DNA of 64,000 nt from Azospirillum picis (GCF_017876115.1 NZ_JAGINO010000030.1:1-64000), one strand, 5' to 3'. Positions 52,004 through 61,120 are shown, counted from the stretch's first letter. Notes: generated by a model not told the origin, from the letters alone. Numbers and translations are program-made.

Positions 52004-52834
52004 TCACCCGGCCAACGCCGGCGTCGCCGCCGGCAGGTAGCCCAGCCGGCGGGAGACGGCTTCGGCGCTGGCCGCCACCGCCGCGGCGAGCGGGCTGTCC
52101 CAATCGACGTCGAAGGTGCCCGACGGGCCGATGGCGGTGATGACCAGGGCGATGTTGCGGCTGTGGTCGAACACCGGTGCGCTGAAGGCATTGATGCCGG
52201 GGATCGGCAGCCCGACCGCGCGGGCGAGGCCGCGGCGGCGCACCTCGGCCAGCGTCGCCTCGACCGCCGGCCAGTCCACCGCCGGCCAGTCCGGCCGCGG
52301 GCCGCCGGCATTGCCGACCGACCGGCCGCTTTCGTCGGCGATGCAGGCTTCGACCAGCTTCGCCGGCATGAAGGCGGCGAAGACCAGGCCGGTGGCGGTG
52401 TTCAGCAGCGACATGACGCTGCCGGTGCGCAGGTTGACGTGCAGGGGATAGCTCGATTCCTCGACCCGGACGATGGTCGGGCCGTGGCTGCCCCAGACCG
52501 CGATCGCCACCGAATGGCCGATGCGGGCCGACAGTTCACCCACCGCCTTGGTGGCGATGCGCAGCGGGTCGAGCCGCTGCAGCCCGACCAGCCCGAGTTG
52601 CAGCGCCTGCGGCCCCAGGTCGTATCGGCCGGTCACCGGGTCCTGCTCCACCAGGCCGAGCTTGCCGAAACTGACCAGATAGGGGTGGGCCTTGGCGGCG
52701 GTCATCCCGGCTTCGCGCGCGAGGTCGCGCAGCACCATCGCGGCCCCGCTGCGCGCGAGCGCCAGCAGGAGCTGGCCGCCCACCTCGATGGACTGGATGC
52801 CGCGCCGGTCCCTTGGGCTCTCCTCCGTCTCCAT
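52004..52834 (-). CDS. IclR-family regulator of the homogentisate operon
   Basis: A 276-residue regulator with N-terminal winged HTH (IQSIEVGGQLLLALARSGAA, VLRDLAREAGMTAAKAHPYL) and a C-terminal IclR effector domain (LRIATKAVGELSARIGHSVA, IVRVEESSYPLHVNLRTGSV, INAFSAPVFDHSRNIALVIT). The ATG at 52834 has GGAGGG four bases upstream. Divergent from the aromatic operon, so it most likely senses an intermediate and controls MBL-mhaA-mhaB-hmgA-fahA. Confidence 0.9.
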   Translation of the reverse strand: METEESPRDRRGIQSIEVGGQLLLALARSGAAMVLRDLAREAGMTAAKAHPYLVSFGKLGLVEQDPVTGRYDLGPQALQLGLVGLQRLDPLRIATKAVGELSARIGHSVAIAVWGSHGPTIVRVEESSYPLHVNLRTGSVMSLLNTATGLVFAAFMPAKLVEACIADESGRSVGNAGGPRPDWPAVDWPAVEATLAEVRRRGLARAVGLPIPGINAFSAPVFDHSRNIALVITAIGPSGTFDVDWDSPLAAAVAASAEAVSRRLGYLPAATPALAG

Positions 52835-53231
52835 CCGTCCCTCCGTCCGCGGCCGGCCGCCATGGCGCGGTACCGATACCACCAATGAGATTATGGGATC
52901 AGCCTCCCGTTCGTCATTAACAAATGCGTTGAACGGTTTCATCCGCAACGATATCATTGGCCAACAATGGCGGGAAGAACCGCCGGGCCATGGATTTGCC
53001 GCCGACGCCGCACCGTGCGGCGAACACAGTCCACCGGGGAGGTGCCGGCATGGGAAGGGAGGATCGGGACGATGGGCATCGTGGACCGCCGCCGCATCCG
53101 CATGGGACCGGCGCAGCCCGGGCCGCCGGCCGCGCCCGACGATCGCCTTCATCCTTGATCCGGAACCCGGTCCCCGCTGCCGCCGATCCCCGCCCCGACC
53201 TGAGGCGCGGCCCCTTTCCAGGAGCATCACC
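52835..53231. promoter_or_regulatory. divergent promoter region with IclR-type inverted repeat
   Basis: A 397-bp gap. CCGTTC (52907-52912) and GAACGG (52931-52936) form an inverted repeat with an 18-base spacer, and TTGGCCAA (52957-52964) is a perfect palindrome nearby. The area from 52885 to 52965 is AT-richer, as expected for a promoter. The right half (52980-53215) shows no gene. Confidence 0.5.
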
Positions 53232-54182
53232 ATGTCCAAGAAGTTCGCCTCCCACGCCGACCTGGAGGAAAAGAAGGTCAGCTTCGACAAGCTGTCCGAC
53301 AACGCCTACGCCTACACGGCGGAGGGCGATCCCAACTCCGGCATCGTCATCGGCGACGACGCGGTGATGGTGATCGACACCCAGGCAACACCGGTGATGG
53401 CCCAGGACGTCATCCGCCGCATCCGCGAGGTCACCGACAAGCCGATCCGCCACGTCGTGCTGTCGCACTACCACGCCGTGCGGGTGCTGGGCGCGTCGGG
53501 CTATGCGCCGGAGCAGATCATCGCCAGCGAGGACACCCGCGACCTGATCGTCGAGCGCGGCGAGGCCGACATGGCCAGCGAGATCGGCCGTTTCCCGCGC
53601 CTGTTCCGCGCCGTCGAATCCGTCCCCGGCCTGACCTGGCCGACCATCACCTTCCGGGGCCGGATGACGATGTGGCTGGGCAGCCTGGAGGTCCAGCTCA
53701 TCCAGCTCGGCCGCGGCCACAGCAAGGGCGATACCGTGGTCTGGCTGCCGCAGCAGAAGATCCTGTTCTCCGGCGACCTCGTCGAATACGGCGCCACCCC
53801 CTATTGCGGCGACGCCTACTTCACCGACTGGCCGGCCACCCTCGACGCCCTCGCGGCCTTGCGGCCGGAAAAGCTGGTCCCCGGCCGCGGCGCGTCGCTG
53901 ACCACGGCGGAGCAGGTGCAGGAGGGGCTGCGCGGCACCCGTGCCTTCACCAGCGAGCTGTTCGACCTGGTCAAGCAGGGCGTCGCCGCCGGCAAGGACC
54001 TGCGCGCCGTCTACAAGGACACCTATGCCGTCCTCAAGCCCAAGTTCGGCCATTGGGTGATCTTCGACCACTGCATGCCGTTCAACGTCACCCGCGCCTA
54101 TGACGAGGCCACCGGCCACGTCGACCCGCGCATCTGGACCGCCGAGCGCGACATGGAGATGTGGCGGCAGCTTGAGGGCTGA
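53232..54182 (+). CDS. MBL-fold metallohydrolase-like protein
   Basis: A 316-residue protein with the metallo-beta-lactamase fold: IVIGDDAVMVIDTQATPVMA, then VLSHYHAVRVLGASGY, GRGHSKGDTVVWLPQQKILF and SGDLVE. The usual HxHxDH metal motif is HYHAVR here (H79, H81), so the Asp and third His are missing and metal binding must differ. First gene of the operon, with AGGAG seven bases before the start. Its role in aromatic breakdown is unknown; an esterase, lactonase or quinone-related activity is possible. Confidence 0.85.
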   Translation: MSKKFASHADLEEKKVSFDKLSDNAYAYTAEGDPNSGIVIGDDAVMVIDTQATPVMAQDVIRRIREVTDKPIRHVVLSHYHAVRVLGASGYAPEQIIASEDTRDLIVERGEADMASEIGRFPRLFRAVESVPGLTWPTITFRGRMTMWLGSLEVQLIQLGRGHSKGDTVVWLPQQKILFSGDLVEYGATPYCGDAYFTDWPATLDALAALRPEKLVPGRGASLTTAEQVQEGLRGTRAFTSELFDLVKQGVAAGKDLRAVYKDTYAVLKPKFGHWVIFDHCMPFNVTRAYDEATGHVDPRIWTAERDMEMWRQLEG

Positions 54183-54261
54183 GCCGGAGCGGGGCCGAGC
54201 CGAGACGGAGGTCAGGGCGCGGACCGGGGCGGGGGCCGAGACGGTGGGGAGGAACGCGACA

Positions 54262-55935
54262 ATGGACAGGGATTACCAGACGCTGGTCCTCGACTACCGG
54301 CGCTGCGACGACCAGGCCGCGGCCGTTCCGGCCCGGCATCCCGTGGTGGTGGTCGGCGCCGGGCCGGTCGGGCTCGCCACCGCCATCGACTTGGCGCAGC
54401 GCGGCCTCCGCGTGCTGCTGCTGGACGACGACGACAGGCTGTCCGTCGGATCGCGTGGGCTGTGCTACTCCAAGCGCACGCTGGAGATCTTCGACCGGCT
54501 GGGCTGCGGCCAGCGGATCGTCGACAAGGGCATCTCCTGGAACGTCGGCAAGGTCTTCTTCCAGGACGCGCTGGCCTACCGCTTCGACCTGCTGCCGGAA
54601 GCCGGGCACCGCCGGCCGGCCTTCATCAACCTCCAGCAATATTACCTGGAGGGCTATCTCCACGACCACGCCGCCGCGCTGGAGACGCTGGACATCCGCT
54701 GGCGCAACCGGCTGGTCGGGCTGGAGCGGCTGGAGGACGGCGTCGAGCTGACCGTCGACACGCCGGACGGCGCCTACCGCCTGCGCTGCGACTGGCTGAT
54801 CGCCTGCGACGGCGCCCGCAGCCCGACCCGCGCCCTGATGGGGCTGGAGAGCAAGGGCCGCGTGTTCCGAGACCGTTTCCTGATCGCCGACGTCAGGATG
54901 ACGGCCGATTTCCCGACCGAACGCTGGTTCTGGTTCGACCCGCCCTTCCACCGCAACCAGTCGGTCCTGCTGCACCGCCAGGCCGACGACGTCTGGCGCA
55001 TCGACTTCCAGCTCGGCTGGGACGCCGACCCGGAGGAGGAGAAGAAGCCGGAGAAGGTCATCCCCCGCATCCGGGCGCTGCTGGGCGAGGAGCGGGAGTT
55101 CACGCTGGACTGGGTGTCGGTCTACACCTTCGCCTGCCGGCGCATGGAGCGCTTCCGCCATGGCCGCGTGATCTTCGCCGGCGACTCCGCCCACGGCGTG
55201 TCGCCCTTCGGTGCCCGTGGCGCCAATTCCGGGATCCAGGATGCCGACAACCTCGCCTGGAAGCTGGCGCTGGTGCTGGAGGGCAAGGCACCGGACCGCC
55301 TGCTCGACAGCTACGCCAGCGAGCGCGAATTCGCCGCCGACGAGAACATCCTGAACTCCACCCGCTCCACCGACTTCATCACGCCGAAGAGCCCGGTCAG
55401 CCGGACCTTCCGCGACGCGGTGCTCTCGCTGGCCGGGGACTGCGCCTTCGCCCGCCGCCTGGTGAACAGCGGCCGGCTGTCGGTCCCTTCGGTGCTGGCG
55501 GACTCGCCGCTCAACACCCCCGACGGCGATGCCTTCGCCGGCCCGATGGTCCCCGGCGCGCCGGCGGCCGACGCGCCGGTGCGCAGGGGTGGGGCGGCGG
55601 ACTGGTTCCTCGCCCATGTCGGCCAGCAGTTCACCGCGGTCTTTTTCACCGGCGGCGAGCCGCTGGCGGCGGAGACGGCATCGGCGCTGGCCGGGCTGGC
55701 CGCCGGCCCGATCCCGGTGAGGGCGGTGCTGGTCGTGCCGGCGGGGGCGACGGCAGCCGCGGCGCCGGGCCTGACCGTGCTGGAGGACGCCGAGGGGCTG
55801 CTGGCCCTGCGCTACGACGCCCGGCCGGGCACGGTCCATCTGCTGCGCCCCGACCAGCATGTCTGCGCCCGCTGGCGCAGCTTCGACGCCGGACGCCTGC
55901 GCGCCGCCGTCGCCACCGCCACCTGCACCGCCTGA
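54262..55935 (+). CDS. mhaA: FAD-dependent aromatic hydroxylase, probably 3-hydroxyphenylacetate 6-hydroxylase large subunit
   Basis: A 557-residue flavoprotein monooxygenase (PHBH/MhpA class). FAD-binding GxGxxG is VVVGAGPVGLATAIDLAQRG (about 29-48); the DG motif is CDWLIACDGARSPTR and the GD motif is VIFAGDSAHGVSPFGARGAN. These enzymes hydroxylate phenols with NAD(P)H and oxygen. The next gene is a DUF2783 small protein and then hmgA and fahA. This matches MhaAB of Pseudomonas putida U, which forms homogentisate from 3-hydroxyphenylacetate and needs a small coupling protein. That assignment rests on context. GGAGG lies nine bases before the ATG. The C-terminal 150 residues are the thioredoxin-like domain of this class. 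Confidence 0.8.
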   Translation: MDRDYQTLVLDYRRCDDQAAAVPARHPVVVVGAGPVGLATAIDLAQRGLRVLLLDDDDRLSVGSRGLCYSKRTLEIFDRLGCGQRIVDKGISWNVGKVFFQDALAYRFDLLPEAGHRRPAFINLQQYYLEGYLHDHAAALETLDIRWRNRLVGLERLEDGVELTVDTPDGAYRLRCDWLIACDGARSPTRALMGLESKGRVFRDRFLIADVRMTADFPTERWFWFDPPFHRNQSVLLHRQADDVWRIDFQLGWDADPEEEKKPEKVIPRIRALLGEEREFTLDWVSVYTFACRRMERFRHGRVIFAGDSAHGVSPFGARGANSGIQDADNLAWKLALVLEGKAPDRLLDSYASEREFAADENILNSTRSTDFITPKSPVSRTFRDAVLSLAGDCAFARRLVNSGRLSVPSVLADSPLNTPDGDAFAGPMVPGAPAADAPVRRGGAADWFLAHVGQQFTAVFFTGGEPLAAETASALAGLAAGPIPVRAVLVVPAGATAAAAPGLTVLEDAEGLLALRYDARPGTVHLLRPDQHVCARWRSFDAGRLRAAVATATCTA

Positions 55936-55948
55936 CCGGGAGGGGACC

Positions 55949-56140
55949 ATGCCGCTCAACACCGAACCGGCCATCGCCCGGCCCGACGATTTCTACGAAG
56001 CGCTCATCGACGCCCACCGCGACCTGACCGCGGAGCAGAGCGCGATGGTCAACGCCAGGCTGATCCTGCTGCTCGCCAACCACGTCGGCGACATGGAGGT
56101 GCTGCGCGAGGCGCTCGCCAGGGCCCGCGCCGGCGTGTGA
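55949..56140 (+). CDS. mhaB: DUF2783 small protein, probable hydroxylase coupling protein
   Basis: A 63-residue protein (PDDFYEALIDAHRDLTAEQS, then LILLLANHVGDMEVLREALA), wholly helical. It lies 13 bases after the hydroxylase gene with a GGGAGGGGA site. Small proteins of this family sit beside MhaA-type hydroxylases; MhaB in P. putida U is reported as a small coupling protein for the enzyme. The function is inferred from that case. Confidence 0.8.
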   Translation: MPLNTEPAIARPDDFYEALIDAHRDLTAEQSAMVNARLILLLANHVGDMEVLREALARARAGV

Positions 56141-56190
56141 CCGCAGGAGCCGCCCCGGAGCCGGGGCGGCGCAAGAAGGGAGAGGCAGAC

Positions 56191-57486
56191 ATGGACTTCG
56201 CCTACCAGTCGGGATTCGGCAACGAATTCGCGACCGAAGCGCTGCCCGGCGCGCTGCCGGCCGGACGCAACTCGCCGCAGCGCGCACCCTACGGCCTGTA
56301 TGCCGAGCAGTTGTCCGGCACCGCCTTCACGGCACCGCGTGCGCACAACCGCCGCTCCTGGCTCTACCGCATCCGGCCGGCGGCGATGCACCGGCCCTTC
56401 GAGCGCATCGAGCACGACCGGCTGCTGAGCCGGTTCGACGAGGTGCCGACGCCCCCCAACCAACTCCGCTGGGACCCGCTGCCACTGCCCGACCGGCCGA
56501 CCGACTTCGTCGAGGGGCTGGTGACGATGGCCGGCAACGGCTCCCCGGCGGCGCAGGCCGGCTGCGGCATCCACCTCTATGCCGCCAACCGGTCGATGGA
56601 AGGCCGCTTCTTCTACAACGCTGACGGCGAGATGCTGGTGGTGCCGCAGCAGGGACGGCTGCGCTTCGCCACCGAACTGGGCATGCTGGAGGTCGAGCCG
56701 CAGGAGATCGCCGTCATCCCGCGCGGCGTGCGCTTCCGCGTCGAGCTGCTGGACGACGCGGCGCGCGGCTATGTCTGCGAGAATTACGGCGCGCTGTTCC
56801 GCCTGCCCGACCTGGGGCCGATCGGCTCCAACGGCCTCGCCAACCCGCGCGACTTCCTGACCCCGACCGCCCGGTACGAGGACAGCGAGGGCGACTTCAC
56901 CCTGCTCGCCAAGTTCAACGGCCACCTGTGGGCGGCGCCGATCGACCATTCGCCGCTGGACGTCGTCGCCTGGCACGGCAACTACGCGCCCTGCAAGTAC
57001 GACCTGCGCCGTTTCAACACCATCGGCTCGATCAGCTTCGACCACCCCGACCCGTCGATCTTCCTGGTGCTGCATTCGGTCAGCGACACGCCGGGCGTCG
57101 ACAACATCGACTTCGTCATCTTCCCGCCGCGCGTGCTGGCGATGCAGGACACCTTCCGCCCGCCCTGGTTCCACCGCAACTATGCCAGCGAGTTCATGGG
57201 CCTGATCCACGGCGTCTACGACGCCAAGGAGGAGGGCTTCATGCCCGGCGGCGCGTCCTTGCACAACTGCATGAGCGGCCACGGCCCCGATGCCGAGACC
57301 TTCGAGAAGGCGTCGGCCGCCGACACCAGCAAGCCGCACTATATCCGCGACACCATGGCCTTCATGTTCGAGACGCGGAGCCTGATCCAGCCGACCCGCT
57401 TCGCCCTGGAGACGGCGCAGCTCCAGCACGAGTATTACCGCTGCTGGCAGGGGCTGAAGAAGCATTTCAATCCCGAGAAGCCCTGA
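56191..57486 (+). CDS. hmgA: homogentisate 1,2-dioxygenase
   Basis: A 431-residue non-haem Fe(II) ring-cleavage dioxygenase that opens homogentisate to maleylacetoacetate. It starts MDFAYQSGFGNEFATEALPG, a family hallmark. Iron ligands match PPWFHRNYASEFMGLIHGVY (His and Glu six apart) and ASLHNCMSGHGPD (second His). AGGGAG lies eight bases before the ATG; an earlier ATG at 56137 overlaps the upstream gene and is less likely. The length is typical for the family (about 430-445). Confidence 0.96.
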   Translation: MDFAYQSGFGNEFATEALPGALPAGRNSPQRAPYGLYAEQLSGTAFTAPRAHNRRSWLYRIRPAAMHRPFERIEHDRLLSRFDEVPTPPNQLRWDPLPLPDRPTDFVEGLVTMAGNGSPAAQAGCGIHLYAANRSMEGRFFYNADGEMLVVPQQGRLRFATELGMLEVEPQEIAVIPRGVRFRVELLDDAARGYVCENYGALFRLPDLGPIGSNGLANPRDFLTPTARYEDSEGDFTLLAKFNGHLWAAPIDHSPLDVVAWHGNYAPCKYDLRRFNTIGSISFDHPDPSIFLVLHSVSDTPGVDNIDFVIFPPRVLAMQDTFRPPWFHRNYASEFMGLIHGVYDAKEEGFMPGGASLHNCMSGHGPDAETFEKASAADTSKPHYIRDTMAFMFETRSLIQPTRFALETAQLQHEYYRCWQGLKKHFNPEKP

Positions 57487-57498
57487 GGACCGACCTCC

Positions 57499-58779
57499 AT
57501 GACCGCCAATGACCCCGCCCTGCGCTCCTTCGTCGAGGTTGCGCCGGACAGCCACTTCCCGATCCAGAACCTGCCCTTCGGCGTCTTCTCCACCGCCGCC
57601 GACCCGGCGCGCCGGGTGGGGGTGGCGATCGGCGACCTCGTCCTTGACCTCGCCGTGCTGGAGAGGGCCGGCCTGCTGGATGCCGGCGCGCCGGTGTTCG
57701 CCTGCGACAGCCTCAACCCGTTCATGGCGCTCGGCCGCGACGCCTGGAGGCGGACGCGGGCGCGCGTCAGCGAGCTGCTGCGCCACGACACCGCCACCCT
57801 GCGCGACGATGCCGGCCTGCGCGCCCGCGCGCTGGTACCGATGGCCGAGGCGGTGATGCACCTGCCGGTGCGGATCGGCGGCTACACCGACTTCTATTCG
57901 TCCAGGGAGCATGCGACCAACGTCGGCTCGATGTTCCGCGACCCAAAGAACGCGCTGCTGCCGAACTGGCTGCACATCCCGATCGGCTACAACGGCCGCG
58001 CCAGCTCCGTGGTGGTCGGCGGCACGCCGATCCGCCGGCCGAACGGCCAGACCAAGGCGCCGACCGCCGAGGCGCCGAGCTTCGGCCCCTGCCGCAAGCT
58101 GGACTTCGAGTTGGAGACCGCCTTCATCGTCGGCCGCGGCAACGCGTTGGGCGAGCCGATCCCGGTGGGGGAGGCCGAGGCGCACATCTTCGGCATGGTG
58201 CTGATGAACGACTGGAGCGCCCGCGACCTGCAGCAGTGGGAATATGTGCCGCTCGGCCCCTTCAACGCCAAGAGCTTCGGCACCTCGATCTCGCCCTGGG
58301 TGGTGACGATGGAGGCGCTGGAGCCGTTCCGCACCGCCGGCCCGGTGCAGGATCCGCAACCGCTGCCCTACCTGCGCCAGGACGGCCCGCAGGGATTCGA
58401 CCTCCACCTGGAGGTGGCGCTGAAGCCCGGCGGCGGGGATGGGGGCGGGGATGACGAAACCACCATCTGCCGCACCAACTTCAGGCACATGTACTGGTCG
58501 ATGGCGCAGCAGCTTGCCCATCACACGGTGTCCGGCTGCGACACGCGCACCGGCGACCTGATGGGCTCCGGCACCATCAGCGGACCGGAGCCGGACAGCT
58601 TCGGCAGCCTGCTGGAACTGACCTGGAACGGCCAGAAGCCGCTGACGCTGGCCGGCGGCCAGACCCGCGCCTTCCTGGAGGACGGCGACGACGTCGTCAT
58701 GACCGGCTGGTGCCAGGGGAACGGCTACCGCGTCGGCTTCGGCCGGGTCAGCGGCCAGGTGCTGCCGGCACGGGGGTGA
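57499..58779 (+). CDS. fahA: fumarylacetoacetase
   Basis: A 426-residue enzyme that hydrolyses fumarylacetoacetate to fumarate and acetoacetate. FAH signatures: YTDFYSSREHATNVGSMFRD (metal Asp and catalytic His), LDFELETAFIVG (metal Glu pair), MNDWSARDLQQWEYVPLGPF and NAKSFGTSISPWV (Asp and Lys). Twelve bases separate it from hmgA. It normally acts after maleylacetoacetate isomerase, which this cluster lacks. Confidence 0.95.
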   Translation: MTANDPALRSFVEVAPDSHFPIQNLPFGVFSTAADPARRVGVAIGDLVLDLAVLERAGLLDAGAPVFACDSLNPFMALGRDAWRRTRARVSELLRHDTATLRDDAGLRARALVPMAEAVMHLPVRIGGYTDFYSSREHATNVGSMFRDPKNALLPNWLHIPIGYNGRASSVVVGGTPIRRPNGQTKAPTAEAPSFGPCRKLDFELETAFIVGRGNALGEPIPVGEAEAHIFGMVLMNDWSARDLQQWEYVPLGPFNAKSFGTSISPWVVTMEALEPFRTAGPVQDPQPLPYLRQDGPQGFDLHLEVALKPGGGDGGGDDETTICRTNFRHMYWSMAQQLAHHTVSGCDTRTGDLMGSGTISGPEPDSFGSLLELTWNGQKPLTLAGGQTRAFLEDGDDVVMTGWCQGNGYRVGFGRVSGQVLPARG

Positions 58780-58785
58780 CCTCGG

Positions 58786-58806
58786 GCGCCGGGTGATGCC
58801 CGGCGC
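58786..58806 (+). terminator. stem-loop after fahA
   Basis: GCGCCGGG (58786-58793) pairs with CCCGGCGC (58799-58806) around TGATG, starting seven bases past the fahA stop. Without a T-tract it may act as a partial stop or RNA-stabilising hairpin before the binding-protein gene. Confidence 0.5.
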
Positions 58807-58938
58807 GGCACCAGGCGGGCGGGCACGGAATCCGGAAGCGCGGCGGAAGGCCGCGCCGCCGGAAAGGGGCCGTGCGCCCCCGCGGCGCTATCGAAAGCGC
58901 GGAAACGAAGACTTAAAAACATGAAGGGAGGAAAGACG

Positions 58939-60141
58939 ATGATGGTGCGTGCTCTTGCCTGTGCGCTCGCTCTCACGGCGGCGGCGCCGGCCTCTGCGCA
59001 GATCTCCGACGACGTCGTGCGCATCGGCGTGCTGACCGATCTCAGCAGTTGGGGACGCGACAATGCCGGTCCGGGGTCGGTGGAAGCCGTCAGGATGGCG
59101 GTGGAGGAATTCGGCCCAACGGTCGCCGGCAAGAAGATCGAGATCGTCAGCGCCGATCACCAGGAAAAGCCGGATCTCGCGCTGGAGATCGCCCGCGAAT
59201 GGCTCGACACCGGCAAGGTGGACGTCATCGCCGACGTGCAGAACTCCGCCATCGGCATCGCCATCCACAATCTGGTGCGCGAGAAGAACCGGATCGCCCT
59301 GCTGACCGCCCCCGGTTCCAGCACCATCACCGACAGGATCTGCAGCCCGAACACGGTCCATTTCACCTACGACACCTATGCCCTCGCCAAGGTCGCCGGG
59401 ACCGAGGTGGTGAGGAACGGCGGCAAGTCCTGGTTCTTCCTGACCGCCGACTATGCCTTCGGCCACCAGTTGCAGGAGGATGCCACCCGCTTCATCAAGG
59501 AGGCCGGCGGCAGCGTCGTCGGCGCGGTGCGCCATCCGACCGGCAACCACGACTTCTCGTCCTTCCTGCTGCAGGCGCAATCGTCGGGCGCCAACGTCGT
59601 GGCGTTCGCCAACGCCGGGGCCGACACCGACACCGCGCTGAAGCAGGCTGGCGAGTTCGGGATCACCCAGGGCGGCCAGCAGCTCGCGGCGCTGCTGATG
59701 TTCATCACCGACGTTCATGCGGTCGGGCTGCAGGACGCGCAAGGCGCCTACATGGTCACCGCATCCTACTGGAACCTCGACCAGGATACCCGTGCCTGGT
59801 CCCGCCGCTTCTTCGAGCGGACTGGCTTCATGCCCTCGATGATCCAGGCCGGCGGCTACAGCGCCGTCATGCATTACCTGAAGGCGGTGCGTGACGCCGG
59901 CACCGACGATGCCGGCACGGTGATGCAGCGCATGCGCGACACGCCGATCAACGACGTCTTTGTCCGCAACGGGCGTCTGCGCGAGGACGGGCGGGTGATC
60001 CGCGACATGTATCTCGCCCGGGTGAAGAAGCCGCAGGAGTCCAAGGAGCCGTGGGACTACCTGGAGATCGTCAAGACGGTGAAGGGCGAGGACGCCTTCC
60101 GCCCGGTCTCCGAATCCCAATGCCCGCTGCTCAAACGCTGA
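58939..60141 (+). CDS. branched-chain amino acid-type ABC substrate-binding protein
   Basis: A 400-residue periplasmic binding protein (type 1 fold, Peripla_BP_6). Signal peptide MMVRALACALALTAAAPASA, cut before QISDD. The mature part has IGVLTDLSSWGRDNAGPGSV, VDVIADVQNSAIGIAIHNLV, SWFFLTADYAFGHQLQEDAT and HPTGNHDFSSFLLQAQSSGA. GGAGG lies seven bases before ATG 58939. Its place after fahA suggests capture of an aromatic acid; LivK-like proteins for aromatics are known. No permease or ATPase is adjacent. Confidence 0.88.
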   Translation: MMVRALACALALTAAAPASAQISDDVVRIGVLTDLSSWGRDNAGPGSVEAVRMAVEEFGPTVAGKKIEIVSADHQEKPDLALEIAREWLDTGKVDVIADVQNSAIGIAIHNLVREKNRIALLTAPGSSTITDRICSPNTVHFTYDTYALAKVAGTEVVRNGGKSWFFLTADYAFGHQLQEDATRFIKEAGGSVVGAVRHPTGNHDFSSFLLQAQSSGANVVAFANAGADTDTALKQAGEFGITQGGQQLAALLMFITDVHAVGLQDAQGAYMVTASYWNLDQDTRAWSRRFFERTGFMPSMIQAGGYSAVMHYLKAVRDAGTDDAGTVMQRMRDTPINDVFVRNGRLREDGRVIRDMYLARVKKPQESKEPWDYLEIVKTVKGEDAFRPVSESQCPLLKR

Positions 60142-60189
60142 CCGGCGCCGGTCGGCAGAGGCGGCTCATGGCAGAGCGCAGGCACAAGA
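60121..60189 (+). terminator. terminator of the binding-protein gene (60110-60121 pairs with 60189-60200; see evidence)
   Basis: AAGGCCCGCCCC (60189-60200) pairs with GGGGCGGGCCTT ending at 60221, a 12-bp stem with a short GGGGGACAG-type loop. It lies 48 bases past the binding-protein stop. Only TT directly follows the stem, but the stem strength makes a terminator likely. The correct span is 60189-60221; the right arm is 60210-60221. Confidence 0.6.
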
Positions 60190-60221
60190 AGGCCCGCCCC
60201 GGGGGACAGGGGGCGGGCCTT

Positions 60222-60572
60222 GAGTGAAGCGCTCTGACTGGCTTCAGAGTGGTCGCGAATGGTTTAGAGTCGCAACAGAAAATTCCCCCGGAGCCGGCCG
60301 GCAAGGGCTTGGCTGGTATGTGAAACCGCAAGTCCTGTCCCGGTCTCTGTTCCGCCCGGTGATCGTTCCCGCCACGGCCGTCGAGCAGCCACTGCACGCG
60401 CTGCGCCGGTGGATGGGCATCATCCGGTTTGCCGGCCGGGCGGGATGTGCCGACGATGCCAGGAGCGGCCGACGGGCGCCATTGGGGGGAAACCCGATCG
60501 ACGGGGTGGGGGAGGGCGATGATCGCCACATGTGATAGCCGTGCCCCGGGGAACCCCGGCCATCCGGGCGCG
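60222..60572. other. about 350 bp without a supported gene
   Basis: Several short frames exist, the longest rightward from 60224 (103 codons), but none has a ribosome site, family motif or convincing codon bias. The first 90 bases are less GC-rich. Nothing else is recognised. Confidence 0.4.
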
Positions 60573-61055
60573 TCAGGCGTCTTCGGCCTCGAAGCCGCCC
60601 GTATCGTCGAACGTGTCGCCGGCGACGTTCGGCCCCCATTCCTGGACCAGGGCGACCTTCTTCTGCTTCAGCACCTCCACGCGCTTCTCGGCGCGGGCGA
60701 TCTCCATGCCTGCCACCAGCGGCGGGATGCCGTAATAGAGGCCCCAGCCGACGGCGGCGGCGCTGTACATCACCAGCCACGACAGCGGGTCGGCGAACAC
60801 CTTGGCGGCGGCGGCGACGGTGTGCTGGTGCTTCCACAGATCGATGGCGAACGGCATGCAGCCGCAGAAATTCAGGCCGCCGACGGTGATCGGCGCCGAC
60901 TTGTCGGGATCGCGGTCGATGACGTAGGCGACGATGGTGGGGATCATCCCCACCCCGAACAGGATGCTGGTCGGCAGCACGATCAGCCCCGCCGGAATGA
61001 TCAGCAGGATCAGCGTCAGCAGCCCGCCCTTCTTCTTCTTCCGCTTCTTGGCCAC
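60573..61055 (-). CDS. small membrane protein paired with the pseudokinase
   Basis: A 160-residue protein. A lysine-rich start (MAKKRKKKKGG) is followed by membrane segments at about 12-30, 32-46 and 92-112 (LLTLILLIIPAGLIVLPTSI, MIPTIVAYVIDRDPD, WLVMYSAAAVGWGLYYGIPP). A coiled, charged part (ARAEKRVEVLKQKKVALVQE) and an acidic tail DTFDDTGGFEAEDA come last. A GTG start with AGGGGA eight bases upstream. It lies 65 bp downstream of the kinase-like gene on the same strand. No named family; probably an inner-membrane partner. Confidence 0.75.
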   Translation of the reverse strand: MAKKRKKKKGGLLTLILLIIPAGLIVLPTSILFGVGMIPTIVAYVIDRDPDKSAPITVGGLNFCGCMPFAIDLWKHQHTVAAAAKVFADPLSWLVMYSAAAVGWGLYYGIPPLVAGMEIARAEKRVEVLKQKKVALVQEWGPNVAGDTFDDTGGFEAEDA

Positions 61056-61120
61056 GGCGATGTTCCCCTGGGTTCTTCCTGAGTTTTTCCGCTTGAGTTC
61101 TTTTGGGCGGTTCCGTCCGG

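Noticed and set aside
60224..60535. 103-codon rightward ORF after the terminator
   Set aside because: It has no ribosome site, no family motif and weak codon bias.
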